DNA of 64,000 nucleotides from CAIRDP01 sp037134895 (GCA_037134895.1 JBAXLI010000002.1:62001-126000), one strand, 5' to 3'. Positions 1-9,843 are shown, numbered from the stretch's first letter. The notes: generated by a model not told the origin, from the letters alone. Made by a program: numbers and translations.

Positions 1-896
1 TTACTGTAGGGAACGGCTCATCCACCGACACAAAAACAATTACCGGATATATCAAGGTTGGTCGATACCCTTCTTCAGCATCGCTTGACTTTGAGAGCCT
101 TGCTGACTTTACACTCAGTTTCAATCCATGGTCAACTCTTGACATTAACGGAGGCGCCACCTATACCATCGGGAATAATATCACTTTTCCGCATAGCGGA
201 CAGCCAATGTCTTACATCTGTTTCAACCCGGCTGCTACGACTCCTCCGGAACCTTTTATGAAACCACATACAGGGCAAAAGCTTGGATGTTGCTTTTCTT
301 CAACCCCACCTCATAACCCTAATAACAAATGGCTGATCTCGCCGCGTTTAACATTGGGAACAAATTCAAAGCTTGATCTTTGGGTCATGACCTATAATAC
401 ATACTATGGCCTGGAAAGGTATAGAATTGCCGTCTCGACGACTGATATGAACCCTTCCAGTTTTACATACCTGACAATCGGTTATGAGACCGCGCCTGTC
501 GATTGGACCCAGCGTTCATATGACCTCAGGGCCTATAATAATATGACTGTATATATAGCCATCCAATGTGTTTCGGACGACCAGTTTATTTTCATGGTCG
601 ATGACATAAGCATTACCTCCCTGGCAGGTGTGGATGATCAGAAGAAAGACCTGAATTTTTCGGTTTACCCGAATCCCGCTGAAGATTTTATTAGAATTTA
701 CTGTGATCTGCCTGATGGAACTTTTGTGAGTATCGAACTTATCGATATCCTAGGGAAAGAGGTAAAATCGGCCGGGTATAAAAAGGAAAGTGAAGCGATG
801 CTGCTTGATGTTGCGGATCTGAAACCCGGAGTTTATTCCCTCATGATCAGGGCCGGCGAAAGGCAGGCAACAAGTAAAGTTCTGATAACAAAATAA
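1..896 (+). CDS. T9SS-sorted secreted protein with cleaved-adhesin/choice-of-anchor J domain (5' end missing)
   Basis: The reading frame is open from base 3, so the gene begins upstream of the window. The first residues (ending GYIKV) look like the last strand of a PKD-type domain. A cleaved-adhesin/choice-of-anchor J (MAM-like) domain follows, with the typical KWLISPRL and FMVDDISI segments. The last ~75 residues form a type A T9SS sorting domain (YPNPAEDF start, PGVYSLMI near the end). The product is inferred to be exported through Sec, carried across the outer membrane by T9SS and anchored at the surface. Substrate or partner is unknown. The gene is 10 bp upstream of a T9SS protease gene on the same strand. 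Confidence 0.85.
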   Translation, partial: TVGNGSSTDTKTITGYIKVGRYPSSASLDFESLADFTLSFNPWSTLDINGGATYTIGNNITFPHSGQPMSYICFNPAATTPPEPFMKPHTGQKLGCCFSSTPPHNPNNKWLISPRLTLGTNSKLDLWVMTYNTYYGLERYRIAVSTTDMNPSSFTYLTIGYETAPVDWTQRSYDLRAYNNMTVYIAIQCVSDDQFIFMVDDISITSLAGVDDQKKDLNFSVYPNPAEDFIRIYCDLPDGTFVSIELIDILGKEVKSAGYKKESEAMLLDVADLKPGVYSLMIRAGERQATSKVLITK

Positions 897-906
897 TGCC
901 GGTAAA

Positions 907-2571
907 ATGAAGAGATTTTATTTCAGCCTGTGTCTTTCGTGCATAATTTTTATTTTCATCTCTATCCGGCCTGCTAATGTGATGGGCCAGCGGCAATCGG
1001 CCGGCGTTCCACTGAGTATCGCACAGGCGCTGGATCCCGGAAGCGTGCATATTTATGATCTTCAGCCACCCGACGAAGACCTCATCCGCCAAAAGGAAAA
1101 TTCAAAACAACTCCCTTACAGGTTTGCCCTGAGCCTTAAAGCGGACTTCTCGGCAACCAATTCGGGCAATACACTAATAACAGTCAATGGCCTCAGGGTC
1201 TGGAGGCTGGCGTTGAGATCGGCAGGCGCCAAAGCGCTTATCCTTTACTTTGACCGCTTCAGGATACCCGAAGGGGGGAAGCTCTTTGTTTACAATCCTT
1301 CAAGGACTGTTTTGTTCGGGGCATATACATCGTTGAACGAAAACTCATTCGGAACATTTGCCTGCCCGCTTATCGAAGGTGAGAAGGTCGTGCTGGAATA
1401 CAATGCCCCTGCATCTCTTCCTCTCCCCGACATTCATATTTCGGAATTATCCTATGCATTCCGCGGTGTTGCGAACTATAATGAACCCGACGCAGCTACA
1501 GGCTCGGGAATTTGTGAGGTGAATGTCAATTGTTCTGAAGGGAATAACTGGCAGAAGCAGAAAAGAGGAGTAGTAAAGATTGTCACCAAAGACAGCACAG
1601 GAGGTTCGAGCTGGTGCTCAGGATCCCTGGTTAACAATACCAATAACGACGGAACCCCTTACCTGCTTACCGCAAATCATTGCGGAGCTAAATCACGGCC
1701 TGTAGATCTGAGCCAGTGGCTGTTTTATTTCAATTATGAAATGCCCGGTTGCCCGAATGCTACGGCTTCAACTCCGGCTGTATTACTCGGCGCTGTCTTG
1801 CAAGCCCACGGAGGGACCGAATATACAGGTTCGGATTTTTACCTTGTAAAGCTTAAAGAAACGATTCCCGACTCCCTTCATGTTTACTTCAACGGATGGA
1901 GCCGGGAAGATGTTCCCAGTCCCAACGGCACGGGAATTCATCACCCTATGGGAGATGTTAAAAAGATCTCGACATACCTTTCACCCCTGGTAACTTCGTA
2001 TTACCCCCAGAATCCAAACCCATGCTTCTGGGAAGTATGGTGGAACAAGACTGCCAACGGCCACGGAGTGACTGAGGGTGGTTCATCAGGTTCACCGATA
2101 TTCAGTTCCGAAGGACTTATTGTGGGCACGCTTACCGGCGGGAATTCCCTCTGTGATTCTGCTCATATCAACCTGTCTGACTATTACGGCAAGTTTTCAT
2201 GGCATTGGGACAAAAACGGGGCAGATTCATCGAAAGTCTTAAAATACTGGCTTGATCCAATGAACACAGGTTTGATGAGGTTGGGCGGATGGGCACTGGG
2301 CGTTGAGGAGAGCATTTCTGTTTCTGATTTAAAATTGTTTCCCAATCCGGCTTCGCAAAGCACAAACCTGGTCGTTTCAGGCGGGATCAGTACAGGCGAT
2401 GCCTTCAGCATCACCTGTACCGATATTCTCGGAACTATTCGTCATGTGCCGGTTTCAGAATTATCAGCCGGGCATTACCTGATCGACACCCGGAATCTTG
2501 ACCCGGGGATCTTTTTTGTCACAGTTACAGGCAGCGCTTTCAGGAAGAGCATAAAACTTGTTAAAATCTAA
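907..2571 (+). CDS. T9SS-exported trypsin-like serine endopeptidase (lysyl endopeptidase-like)
   Basis: A 554-residue secreted protease. It has an N-terminal signal peptide, a ~170-residue N-terminal region typical of lysyl-endopeptidase-like proteins, a chymotrypsin-fold catalytic domain and a C-terminal T9SS type A domain (LFPNPASQS at the start). The likely catalytic triad is His258 (in TANHC), Asp310 (in SDFYLVKL) and Ser394 (in GGSSGSP). Surrounding cysteines suggest disulfides as in Achromobacter protease I. Specificity for lysine is an inference from family resemblance only. The end overlaps the longest possible mqnE frame by 14 bp; a slightly later mqnE start would remove the overlap. 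Confidence 0.88.
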   Translation: MKRFYFSLCLSCIIFIFISIRPANVMGQRQSAGVPLSIAQALDPGSVHIYDLQPPDEDLIRQKENSKQLPYRFALSLKADFSATNSGNTLITVNGLRVWRLALRSAGAKALILYFDRFRIPEGGKLFVYNPSRTVLFGAYTSLNENSFGTFACPLIEGEKVVLEYNAPASLPLPDIHISELSYAFRGVANYNEPDAATGSGICEVNVNCSEGNNWQKQKRGVVKIVTKDSTGGSSWCSGSLVNNTNNDGTPYLLTANHCGAKSRPVDLSQWLFYFNYEMPGCPNATASTPAVLLGAVLQAHGGTEYTGSDFYLVKLKETIPDSLHVYFNGWSREDVPSPNGTGIHHPMGDVKKISTYLSPLVTSYYPQNPNPCFWEVWWNKTANGHGVTEGGSSGSPIFSSEGLIVGTLTGGNSLCDSAHINLSDYYGKFSWHWDKNGADSSKVLKYWLDPMNTGLMRLGGWALGVEESISVSDLKLFPNPASQSTNLVVSGGISTGDAFSITCTDILGTIRHVPVSELSAGHYLIDTRNLDPGIFFVTVTGSAFRKSIKLVKI

Positions 2572-3691
2572 GAACTTGCCGGAATCTCATTTGGATAAAA
2601 ATCTTTTGGATGAGAGGGTATCTCCCGAATTAGCTGAAATAGCCGATAAAGTATTTACAGGAGTATCCCTCAGCCCGGCCGAAGGACTTTTTTTATTCGA
2701 AAAAGCAGAATTGAGCTTCCTGGGGATGCTTGCCGATAGTGTCAGAAAGCGGAATAACGGGGATACGGCCTGGTTCATCCGTAATTTTCACATTGAGCCT
2801 ACAAACATATGTGTTAACCGCTGTATTTTTTGTTCCTTTTCCCATCATTTCAGCCATATCAAATGGGAGCTTTCGGTGGATGACATCCTCGCAAAAGTTG
2901 AACAGCAGGATGAAACTGTGCGGGAAATCCATATCACAGGCGCTGTTCATCCAAACAGGGATATAGAGTATTATGGAGGCCTGCTGAAAAAAATCAAGGC
3001 ACTTCGCCCTTCACTGCACATTAAAGCTTATTCGGCAGTCGAGCTGGATTATATGATCCGAAAAGCAGGGATGGATTTTATCACTGGTCTGAAGTACCTG
3101 AAGGAATGCGGACTGGATTCAGTCCCCGGGGGAGGGGCGGAGATCTTCGACGAAAAACTCAGGCATGAGATTTGCGGTATGAAGACCAGTTCGGCTGACT
3201 GGCTGGAAATCCACCGCCTCGCTCATGAGATCGGACTGCCTTCCAACGCCACTATGCTTTACGGGCATTTCGAAACCTATGCCCACAGGATAGACCATCT
3301 TGAAAGGCTGAGACAACTGCAATCAGACACTCATGGGTTCAATGCATTTATACCCCTGAAGTTCCACAGGCTGAACAATGAAATGAGGTTTATTCCACAG
3401 GTTGCTGTGACTGAAGACATGAGAATGTATGCTGTTTCGCGGGTGTATCTCGACAACTTTCCTCATATCAAAGCGTACTGGCCTGCACTGGGCAGGAAGA
3501 TGGCCCGGGTCTCGCTTTCGTTCGGTGTTGATGATATGGACGGCACAATCAATGATTCGACAAGGATTTACTCCCTTGCCGGAGCTGAGGAACAAAGCCC
3601 GGTAATGACTGTGAGCCGCATGATAAGACTCATTGAAGAAGCAGGAAGGACCCCTGTTGAAAGGGATTCTTTATACAAAGCCATCGGCTGA
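2558..3691 (+). CDS. mqnE: Aminofutalosine synthase (radical SAM), menaquinone biosynthesis
   Basis: MqnE joins chorismate-derived 3-[(1-carboxyvinyl)oxy]benzoate to an adenosyl radical to give aminofutalosine, an early step of futalosine-route menaquinone synthesis. The 377-residue frame has the radical SAM cluster motif C-x3-C-x2-C (CVNRCIFC) near residue 90, the PGGGAEIFDE loop, and SNATMLYGH, which favours MqnE over MqnC. There is no ATG near the expected start. TTG codons at 2558, 2576, 2591 and 2606 are all possible, so the N-terminus is uncertain. The 3' end overlaps the convergent acyltransferase gene by 21 bp. No other mqn gene is in the window, but menG (21.1 kb) and the NrfD-type respiratory module (58 kb) fit a menaquinone-based chain. 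Confidence 0.9.
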   Translation: MLKSKNLPESHLDKNLLDERVSPELAEIADKVFTGVSLSPAEGLFLFEKAELSFLGMLADSVRKRNNGDTAWFIRNFHIEPTNICVNRCIFCSFSHHFSHIKWELSVDDILAKVEQQDETVREIHITGAVHPNRDIEYYGGLLKKIKALRPSLHIKAYSAVELDYMIRKAGMDFITGLKYLKECGLDSVPGGGAEIFDEKLRHEICGMKTSSADWLEIHRLAHEIGLPSNATMLYGHFETYAHRIDHLERLRQLQSDTHGFNAFIPLKFHRLNNEMRFIPQVAVTEDMRMYAVSRVYLDNFPHIKAYWPALGRKMARVSLSFGVDDMDGTINDSTRIYSLAGAEEQSPVMTVSRMIRLIEEAGRTPVERDSLYKAIG

Positions 3692-4414
3692 CTCCTTCAG
3701 CATAATATCCCTCACCATTGTCGTAACATCTTTTGAATCCATACCCTTGATAGCAGAGTATGGAATGGGCTCAAGCACCCTCGCTTCGATGTTATGGTTC
3801 TTATTGATAAGAAAGCCCCCTTTTCGTATAGCCATTGAAGTTCCCAGGATAACGATCGGCAGGATCGGCTTCTGGTTCTCGAGGGCGAGATGAAAAGCCC
3901 CTGTTTTAAACGCCTGGATTTTACCATCTTTTGAACGTGTCCCTTCAGGGAATATCATTACTGAACTGCCCAGCCTAAGAACTTTAGTGGCCTTGATCAT
4001 CATCCTGCGCATACTGCTCTTGCTGGCCCTGTCAATAAGGATATACTTGTTCAGGTACATATTCCACCCGATAAAGGGAAAAAGTGTAAGGGATTTCTTT
4101 GCGACCCATTTGAAGTTCACCCATAAAAGATAGAGAACCAGGATATCTGCTCCCGATTGATGATTCGAGACAATGACATAGGTTTCGTCCTTACTGATGT
4201 GTTTGCGGCCTGTTACTCTTGTCCTCCAGAGAAAATTTGCCTTTAGTGCGAGATATGACCAAAAGCAGCTGAATTTGTGCACAACGGTCATTTTTTTATC
4301 GAACGGGAACGTGAAAAGGAAAAGGACACAGCTGAGCGGAAACAGAATTGCTGAGATAAAGAACAACTCGAACCAGAAATATGATGATGCCAGGAAGCGA
4401 ACTGTACTCTTCAT
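3671..4414 (-). CDS. PlsC-family 1-acyl-glycerol-3-phosphate acyltransferase
   Basis: A 247-residue membrane-associated acyltransferase with a hydrophobic N-terminal segment (about residues 12-36). It has the catalytic HX4D motif, NHQSGAD (His85, Asp90), and the substrate-binding motif FPEGTRS (155-161). The family converts lysophosphatidate to phosphatidate at the cytoplasmic membrane. It is the last gene of a four-gene minus-strand group (PASTA protein, T9SS protein, rluD, this gene), 11 bp after rluD. It converges on mqnE with a short overlap of coding ends. The exact acyl acceptor cannot be told from sequence. Confidence 0.88.
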   Translation of the reverse strand: MKSTVRFLASSYFWFELFFISAILFPLSCVLFLFTFPFDKKMTVVHKFSCFWSYLALKANFLWRTRVTGRKHISKDETYVIVSNHQSGADILVLYLLWVNFKWVAKKSLTLFPFIGWNMYLNKYILIDRASKSSMRRMMIKATKVLRLGSSVMIFPEGTRSKDGKIQAFKTGAFHLALENQKPILPIVILGTSMAIRKGGFLINKNHNIEARVLEPIPYSAIKGMDSKDVTTMVRDIMLKESADGFV

Positions 4415-4425
4415 GCTCTCGGGAT

Positions 4426-5460
4426 TTAGTCTTCGTTGCCTTTATACTGGCTGTATGTCCTCCATTTATCAATTACCGAAGCGAGATCCGCCGGGTATTC
4501 CGAATCGAAAAACATTTGCCTCCCTCCGGCCGGATGCAGGAACCCAAGTGATTTTGCGTGAAGAGCCTGGCGGGGCAGCAAATTGAAACAATTCTGTACA
4601 AACTGCTTGTACTTTGTAAAGGTGGTCCCTTTCAGGATTTCGTGGCCCCCGTAACTTATGTCATTGAATAAAGGGTGGCCTATATGTTTGAAATGAACCC
4701 TGATCTGATGGGTACGACCTGTCTCAAGCCGGCATTCAACCAGGCTCACATAACCGAAACGCTCAAGAACCCTGTAATGTGTAACGGCCTCACGCCCTTT
4801 ATCCTGATCTTCAAATACAGTCATGACAAGGCGGTTTCTTGGATCTCTTCCGATATTGCCTGTTATCGTACCCTCATCATCTTTCAGATTCCCCCAAACA
4901 AGGGCAATGTAAGTCCGTTCAATGGTATGATAGAAAAACTGCCTTGCAAGTTTGCTCTGCGAAAGCTCATCTTTTGCGACAAGAAGGATGCCCGAAGTGT
5001 CTTTGTCGATGCGGTGTACGAGAAACGGTCTTGAATCCTTCGAAGGCACCGATTTCTGAAGATGGAACAGCAAGCCATTCTGAAGAGTGCCTGTGAAATT
5101 TCCATGCCCGGGATGCACAACTATACCTGCTTCCTTGTTTACAACAATGATCTCAGCATCTTCATAAACTATGTTCACAGGGATATCTTCGGGATAAACT
5201 TCTGTATCCCTTGGCGGATGGGCCAGTACAATAGTTATAACATCCAGGGGCTTGACCTTGTAATTGGGTTTGACCGGCTTACCGTTGACGAGAATATTTC
5301 CTGCATTGGCAGAGTTCTGAATCCTGCTGCGGGAAGCATTTTCTATTTTGGCGAAAAGATATTTGTCAATCCTGAGCTGAGCCTGGCCCTTATCCACCAC
5401 AAACCTGAAATGCTCATATAATTCTAAGGGTTCATCGTGAATTTCGGCATTCTCATCCAT
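4426..5460 (-). CDS. rluD: 23S rRNA pseudouridine synthase, RluD/RluA family
   Basis: A 344-residue enzyme with an N-terminal S4 RNA-binding domain (about residues 28-75) and an RluA-type catalytic domain. The signature HRIDKDTSG carries the expected catalytic aspartate, Asp152. The family isomerises uridines in 23S rRNA helix 69 or related sites. Its place beside a PASTA protein gene and divergent ddl is an arrangement I associate with Bacteroidota. The S4 domain favours RluD/RluC over RluA. Target positions are inferred. Confidence 0.9.
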   Translation of the reverse strand: MDENAEIHDEPLELYEHFRFVVDKGQAQLRIDKYLFAKIENASRSRIQNSANAGNILVNGKPVKPNYKVKPLDVITIVLAHPPRDTEVYPEDIPVNIVYEDAEIIVVNKEAGIVVHPGHGNFTGTLQNGLLFHLQKSVPSKDSRPFLVHRIDKDTSGILLVAKDELSQSKLARQFFYHTIERTYIALVWGNLKDDEGTITGNIGRDPRNRLVMTVFEDQDKGREAVTHYRVLERFGYVSLVECRLETGRTHQIRVHFKHIGHPLFNDISYGGHEILKGTTFTKYKQFVQNCFNLLPRQALHAKSLGFLHPAGGRQMFFDSEYPADLASVIDKWRTYSQYKGNED

Positions 5461-5478
5461 AAGTAAGGTTTTCAGGGA

Positions 5479-7434
5479 TCAGGGAGTGATTATGATTTTT
5501 CTTACTGCAGTTTTATTTCCATTCCCATCACTGAGATACAAAATATAAATACCCTGGTTAAGTGCCGAAAGGTCGAGCCGTTCAGTGTATCTTGTCTTAA
5601 GCATCGTTTGCCCCAGAAGATTCGAAATGCTTATGCTGTATTTGTCGGCGGATGAGGGAGCGGCATCGTTCAGGCGGAGGTGAAGAACACCGTCACGGCA
5701 GGGATTCGGATAAACGTTCAGTGAGACAGAAACGGGTTCTGTTTCTTCAATACCAAGCGGTATGGGCTTGCCAACGATCGGTCTCATCATGAGGGATCCT
5801 GAAAATGCGCTTGGATACCATCTTCCGGTTGTATTATAAAAGATCTGGTCAGAATGGTCATTATAGCTGTCAAATCCAAGGCACATATTTTCAGGACCGG
5901 TTTGTATCCAGCCTACGTAAAAGGCACCACTTACAGGAATCGGAGGCGTGTGATAAGTAACGAATTTATTCAGGCGGTCGGCATACCTTGGTACAGTAAG
6001 TTTGCTGTAGAGTGTATCACCGGGGGTTCCCACATCATCACTCCATACACATAAATAAAAATACTGGGTATTCGCGTTGTTGAATACATGGTTAAAGTAC
6101 ATCTGCACAGCCCTCAGGGTGTCGGGTTTGTTCAGGTTAAAACGGTAGGCAAGCATCGCCCCTGCAGGAGTGAGCCCGTACGAAGCCTCAGGAGTTCCGT
6201 CATCATAGGCAAAAAAATTATAGAGGGTTTGTGTGCCTGTGATCGTATCTCCCATAGTCGACGACGGGGCATTATCCTTAATGGTATGCTGCATCGTGAA
6301 TACAGCGCTGTCGGCTTGTGTGACGGGATAGAACCACGACACCACGGGATGCAGGGTTACCGGCCCGGTAACATAAACCGGCTGAACATTGAAATTAGGG
6401 CTGTTTAATGTTTTGGTAAAGGAGCCTGAAGGATTGGTGACTTTATAGCTGTACCGGCAATTCTGGGTAGTTGCAGCACGGTTACTGAAGATGACCATGA
6501 CAGAATCGGCCATCTCCGTTTCAGGGGCTGCCGTGTATTGGGGATATGGCATGGATTCATAATTCCTGAGCATGCTGGGTGCACGGTCAATGAAACTGAC
6601 CTCAGGAATGATTGTGTCGTTCATGTTCCTTCCAATGTTCAGGTAAACGTTATCGATATTCCACTGATCACAATTTGCCTCCCATGAAATTTCGGGAGGG
6701 GCGGCAAAATTCACATAATTGTAAAACTGAAACCTGAATGTTTTTTTGAAAAACAGGAAAGTGTCTCTGATCGGAATCATCACCTGAACAAAATACTGCT
6801 CATGATTGATGGCTCTGAATGTGTCGAGCGGCATCCCTGTACTCGACCATGCCCTTACCCAGAGATTGGGAATATGAATGGTGTCGGTCAGAATAACCGT
6901 GTCGTGGGCAGGTACGGCAAGGAACCGAAGGATAAGCGAATCCTGTGCCAGAGGAAAATTTCTCGACCTCCCCTGGGGCTGGAAATAAAAACTCAGGTAA
7001 ACCGAATCAGCCTCTGTTAGTTTGCGGGGAACAGGTGTAAATACTGAATCAAGTCTGATATATCGCGATGTCAGGCTGTCGGCAATGAAAGGAGTAGGGC
7101 CGGGTTGCGCCTTCTTATACATCAGTCCGTTCTCATCGATGGCATCAAATGTGACGGCTCCCAGGTTTGGAGGAAAAATCGGCATATCAGTGTTTACAAA
7201 TGTGAAATTATCGATCCAGAGGTTGCTGGTCGGGTAAATGCTGTCGTAAGAAAAGTCATCAAAAAAGGGGAGGCCGATGGGGATAGTGTCATTGCCGGTT
7301 TTTACGCGGCCCTGCATCTGAAGGTCAAGGAATTTCTGCCGTACGACTGGATTCATTTGCAGGCCGGTTAAAATCTCCTGAGCCCATCCGCATACAGATA
7401 TAAAAAAGAAAAGTATTGTTATGATTCGTCTCAT
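5479..7434 (-). CDS. Large secreted protein with T9SS type A sorting domain
   Basis: A 651-residue protein with a signal peptide (about residues 1-18, ending GWAQ), a long beta-rich middle region without a family I can name, and a C-terminal T9SS domain (VYPNPCRDG at the start, GIYILYL near the end). It sits between the PASTA gene and rluD, inside what looks like one minus-strand transcription unit. It is presumably surface-attached or released. The function is unknown. Confidence 0.8.
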   Translation of the reverse strand: MRRIITILFFFISVCGWAQEILTGLQMNPVVRQKFLDLQMQGRVKTGNDTIPIGLPFFDDFSYDSIYPTSNLWIDNFTFVNTDMPIFPPNLGAVTFDAIDENGLMYKKAQPGPTPFIADSLTSRYIRLDSVFTPVPRKLTEADSVYLSFYFQPQGRSRNFPLAQDSLILRFLAVPAHDTVILTDTIHIPNLWVRAWSSTGMPLDTFRAINHEQYFVQVMIPIRDTFLFFKKTFRFQFYNYVNFAAPPEISWEANCDQWNIDNVYLNIGRNMNDTIIPEVSFIDRAPSMLRNYESMPYPQYTAAPETEMADSVMVIFSNRAATTQNCRYSYKVTNPSGSFTKTLNSPNFNVQPVYVTGPVTLHPVVSWFYPVTQADSAVFTMQHTIKDNAPSSTMGDTITGTQTLYNFFAYDDGTPEASYGLTPAGAMLAYRFNLNKPDTLRAVQMYFNHVFNNANTQYFYLCVWSDDVGTPGDTLYSKLTVPRYADRLNKFVTYHTPPIPVSGAFYVGWIQTGPENMCLGFDSYNDHSDQIFYNTTGRWYPSAFSGSLMMRPIVGKPIPLGIEETEPVSVSLNVYPNPCRDGVLHLRLNDAAPSSADKYSISISNLLGQTMLKTRYTERLDLSALNQGIYILYLSDGNGNKTAVRKIIITP

Positions 7435-7452
7435 TATGTTATTTTCTTTTCA

Positions 7453-7484
7453 CTATTCACCAACTCACCAACTCACCAACTCAC
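7453..7484. repeat. 8-bp tandem repeat, about 4 units
   Basis: Three perfect copies of CAACTCAC (7461-7484) are preceded by one degenerate copy. The array lies in the 116-bp spacer between the PASTA gene and the T9SS gene start. It belongs to the dispersed 7/8-bp array family seen across the window. Confidence 0.85.
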
Positions 7485-7550
7485 AATTTATTCACGAATT
7501 GCTTATTTCTATGGTGTTCATTACGGCTTCGCCGAACACAATTTCACAAC

Positions 7551-8147
7551 TCACTGCAGCAGGCTATCCAGCACAACAGTATCCTTCTTCATCTGGCTTG
7601 CTTTTGCGCCCATACCCACCTGCAGGTCAATGATTGACCCTTTGTCGATTTTTGTACCTGCTGCAATGATCCGGTTTCCCATCATCTGGTTCTGAACTGC
7701 ATCTTCATCAAACGACCTGATAAATATCAGTTTCCCAAGCTTAAGCCCTGAACTTTCAAGCATCGACTGGGCCTGTCGCAAAGTAAGGTCCTTAAGGTCT
7801 GGCATTGCAGTTTTTTCAGGAATCATTGACACAATGGTCAGGTAAACCATCCGGTCATGCTTAACCCTTGAACCCGGGTATGGATCCTGTGAAAGGATAG
7901 ACCCCTTGGTTTTTTCAGAATCAAAAATGCTGTCGTTGATCGCAAATTTGAAATCGGTGTATTTATCTCCCCTGCTTACATCAGAGATCAGTTGTCCCCT
8001 GAAATCCGGAACTACAATATAATCACTATGTTTGGTATACCATGATAGAGAATAGAAGGTAATCCAGAGCAAAACAGCTGTAATACCAACCGAGATTAAA
8101 AAATGCTTCAGAAATTTTTTTGAAAACAAAAACCTGATAAAGTTCAT
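7551..8147 (-). CDS. Membrane-anchored PASTA-domain protein
   Basis: A 198-residue protein with one N-terminal transmembrane helix (about residues 15-33) and extracytoplasmic PASTA domains (VPDFRG... and MPDLKDLTLRQA segments, with typical G-S-x-V and G-x-I-I-x-G patterns). PASTA domains bind muropeptides or act as spacers in cell-wall proteins. There is no kinase or transpeptidase domain, so this is a stand-alone PASTA protein. It is divergent from ddl, the D-Ala-D-Ala ligase gene, which supports a peptidoglycan role. The exact job is unknown. Confidence 0.85.
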   Translation of the reverse strand: MNFIRFLFSKKFLKHFLISVGITAVLLWITFYSLSWYTKHSDYIVVPDFRGQLISDVSRGDKYTDFKFAINDSIFDSEKTKGSILSQDPYPGSRVKHDRMVYLTIVSMIPEKTAMPDLKDLTLRQAQSMLESSGLKLGKLIFIRSFDEDAVQNQMMGNRIIAAGTKIDKGSIIDLQVGMGAKASQMKKDTVVLDSLLQ

Positions 8148-8253
8148 TCCTGCATTTACCTTATTAACCTGAATCAGACGATTTTATTGTGCTTTTACGG
8201 CATGGCAAACTTACGAAAAATTGGCTTTGCCTCAAAATACCCCGATTTTGTGT

Positions 8254-8261
8254 TAATTTTG
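8254..8261 (+). promoter_or_regulatory. Bacteroidota -7 promoter box for ddl
   Basis: TAATTTTG matches the Bacteroidota -7 consensus TAnnTTTG and lies 17 bp before the ddl start codon. A TTTG at 8226-8229 could be the -33 box, but the spacer (24 bp) is longer than the 20 bp seen at other promoters here. Confidence 0.55.
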
Positions 8262-8278
8262 CCCGTTAAATCTTATAT

Positions 8279-9247
8279 ATGTACAATATTGCCATAGTTG
8301 CCGGGGGAAATTCGGGGGAATATGAGATTTCGATGAAAAGCGGAAAACAGGTCGAACTTCATATGGACCTTTCCCGATTTCGTCCTTTTCTTATCGAGGT
8401 CAATGAGACAAGGTGGAGATACACCATTGGATCCAAGTCATTCCCGGTTGATAAAAACGATTTTTCACTGACGATAGGGAAACGTAAGGTTAGGTTCGAT
8501 GGGGTATTCAACGCTATTCATGGCACTCCGGGTGAGGATGGCAAGCTGCAGGGATATTTTGACATGCTTGGAATCCCTTATACATCAAGCGGAGTTACAA
8601 CCTCGGCGGTCTCTTTCAATAAAAGCTTCTGTAAGGATGTTGTCGCTGGCTACGGAGTTGACGTTGCGAAATCAGTTCACCTGTATAAGGGGGTCAAGGG
8701 AGGTGAGCCGGAGGTTTTAAAGAATCTGACTCTTCCGGTTTTCGTAAAGCCCAACAACGGGGGATCCAGCGTTGGAATGTCGAAGGTCAATCACAAGAAA
8801 GACCTGAAAGCCGCACTTGCCAAAGCGTTTAATGAAGATAATGAGATCCTGGTGGAGGAGTTCATCAAAGGCAGGGAACTTACATGCGGGGTTATTAAAT
8901 GCAAGGGAGAGGTCATTGCCTTTCCTGTCACCGAAATACTAACGAAAAAGGAATTTTTTGATTACGAGGCAAAATATGAACCGGGGATGGCCGATGAGGT
9001 CGTTCCTGCTGATATATCTGTACAAGCTGCTGATGCCTGTCGTGAAATTTCGAAAAATCTTTTTATAAAGCTTGGCTGCAAAGGGATTGTACGTTTTGAT
9101 TACATTTTATCGGGAAGCAGATTTTATTTTCTTGAGGTAAATACTGTTCCCGGAATTACTTCAGCCAGTATAGTCCCGAAGATGGCCAAAGCCTATGGAT
9201 GGTCGTATACAGACCTGGTCACCAAATTGTTGAACGAAATTCTCTGA
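8279..9247 (+). CDS. ddl: D-alanine--D-alanine ligase
   Basis: A 322-residue ATP-grasp enzyme that makes the D-Ala-D-Ala dipeptide for peptidoglycan precursors in the cytoplasm. Visible family motifs are the N-terminal GGNSGEYEISMKSG region, the HGTPGEDG loop, the ATP-grasp segment FVKPNNGGSSVGM and the metal-binding EVNTVPG near the C-terminus. Length is normal. It is divergent from the PASTA gene and 14 bp upstream of rdgB, with which it is probably co-transcribed. Confidence 0.95.
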   Translation: MYNIAIVAGGNSGEYEISMKSGKQVELHMDLSRFRPFLIEVNETRWRYTIGSKSFPVDKNDFSLTIGKRKVRFDGVFNAIHGTPGEDGKLQGYFDMLGIPYTSSGVTTSAVSFNKSFCKDVVAGYGVDVAKSVHLYKGVKGGEPEVLKNLTLPVFVKPNNGGSSVGMSKVNHKKDLKAALAKAFNEDNEILVEEFIKGRELTCGVIKCKGEVIAFPVTEILTKKEFFDYEAKYEPGMADEVVPADISVQAADACREISKNLFIKLGCKGIVRFDYILSGSRFYFLEVNTVPGITSASIVPKMAKAYGWSYTDLVTKLLNEIL

Positions 9248-9261
9248 TAAAAAATAAATTG

Positions 9262-9843
9262 ATGATTTCACTTGTTTTTGCTACGAATAATGCTCACAAA
9301 CTTCGGGAGGTACGCGATATCACCGGAAATGCGGTAACGGTCAGAAGTCTGGGCGACATCGGGCTTTTTTCCGATATTCCTGAAACCCAGGCCACGATTG
9401 AAGGAAATGCGAGGCAAAAAGCGAGGTTTATCTATGATAAGACCGGCCTGGATTGTTTTGCCGATGATACGGGGCTTGAGATCGACGCTCTGGATGGCAG
9501 GCCGGGTGTGTATTCGGCCAGGTATGCGGGTGAAGGATGCAGTTTCGCCGATAATGTGAACAAGGTGCTCCTTGAGATGCAGGGGATTGAAAACCGCAGG
9601 GCGGCTTTCCGCTGCGCTATCTGCCTGATATATAAAGGCAATGAATTTGTTTTTGAGGGAATTATTGAAGGTGAGATAACAACCGTTCCTTCAGGATCTG
9701 AAGGCTTCGGCTATGACCCTGTATTCAGGCCACTGAAACAATCCCAGACTTTTGCCGAAATGCCGGCATATCTTAAAAATGGTCTCAGCCATCGGGGAAG
9801 GGCTGTTCAGAAAATGCTCCAGTATCTTAGCCAGCTGATGTAA
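9262..9843 (+). CDS. rdgB: Non-canonical purine NTP pyrophosphatase (RdgB/HAM1)
   Basis: This enzyme hydrolyses dITP, ITP and XTP to monophosphates and keeps deaminated purines out of nucleic acids. The start is placed at the ATG giving MISLVFATNN, because the family begins with the FATNNxHKLxE nucleotide-binding motif. The longer frame from 9199 overlaps ddl and adds unrelated residues. The motif DDTGLEIDALDGRPGVYSAR is intact and length (193 aa) is normal. A strong hairpin terminator follows directly. Confidence 0.93.
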   Translation: MISLVFATNNAHKLREVRDITGNAVTVRSLGDIGLFSDIPETQATIEGNARQKARFIYDKTGLDCFADDTGLEIDALDGRPGVYSARYAGEGCSFADNVNKVLLEMQGIENRRAAFRCAICLIYKGNEFVFEGIIEGEITTVPSGSEGFGYDPVFRPLKQSQTFAEMPAYLKNGLSHRGRAVQKMLQYLSQLM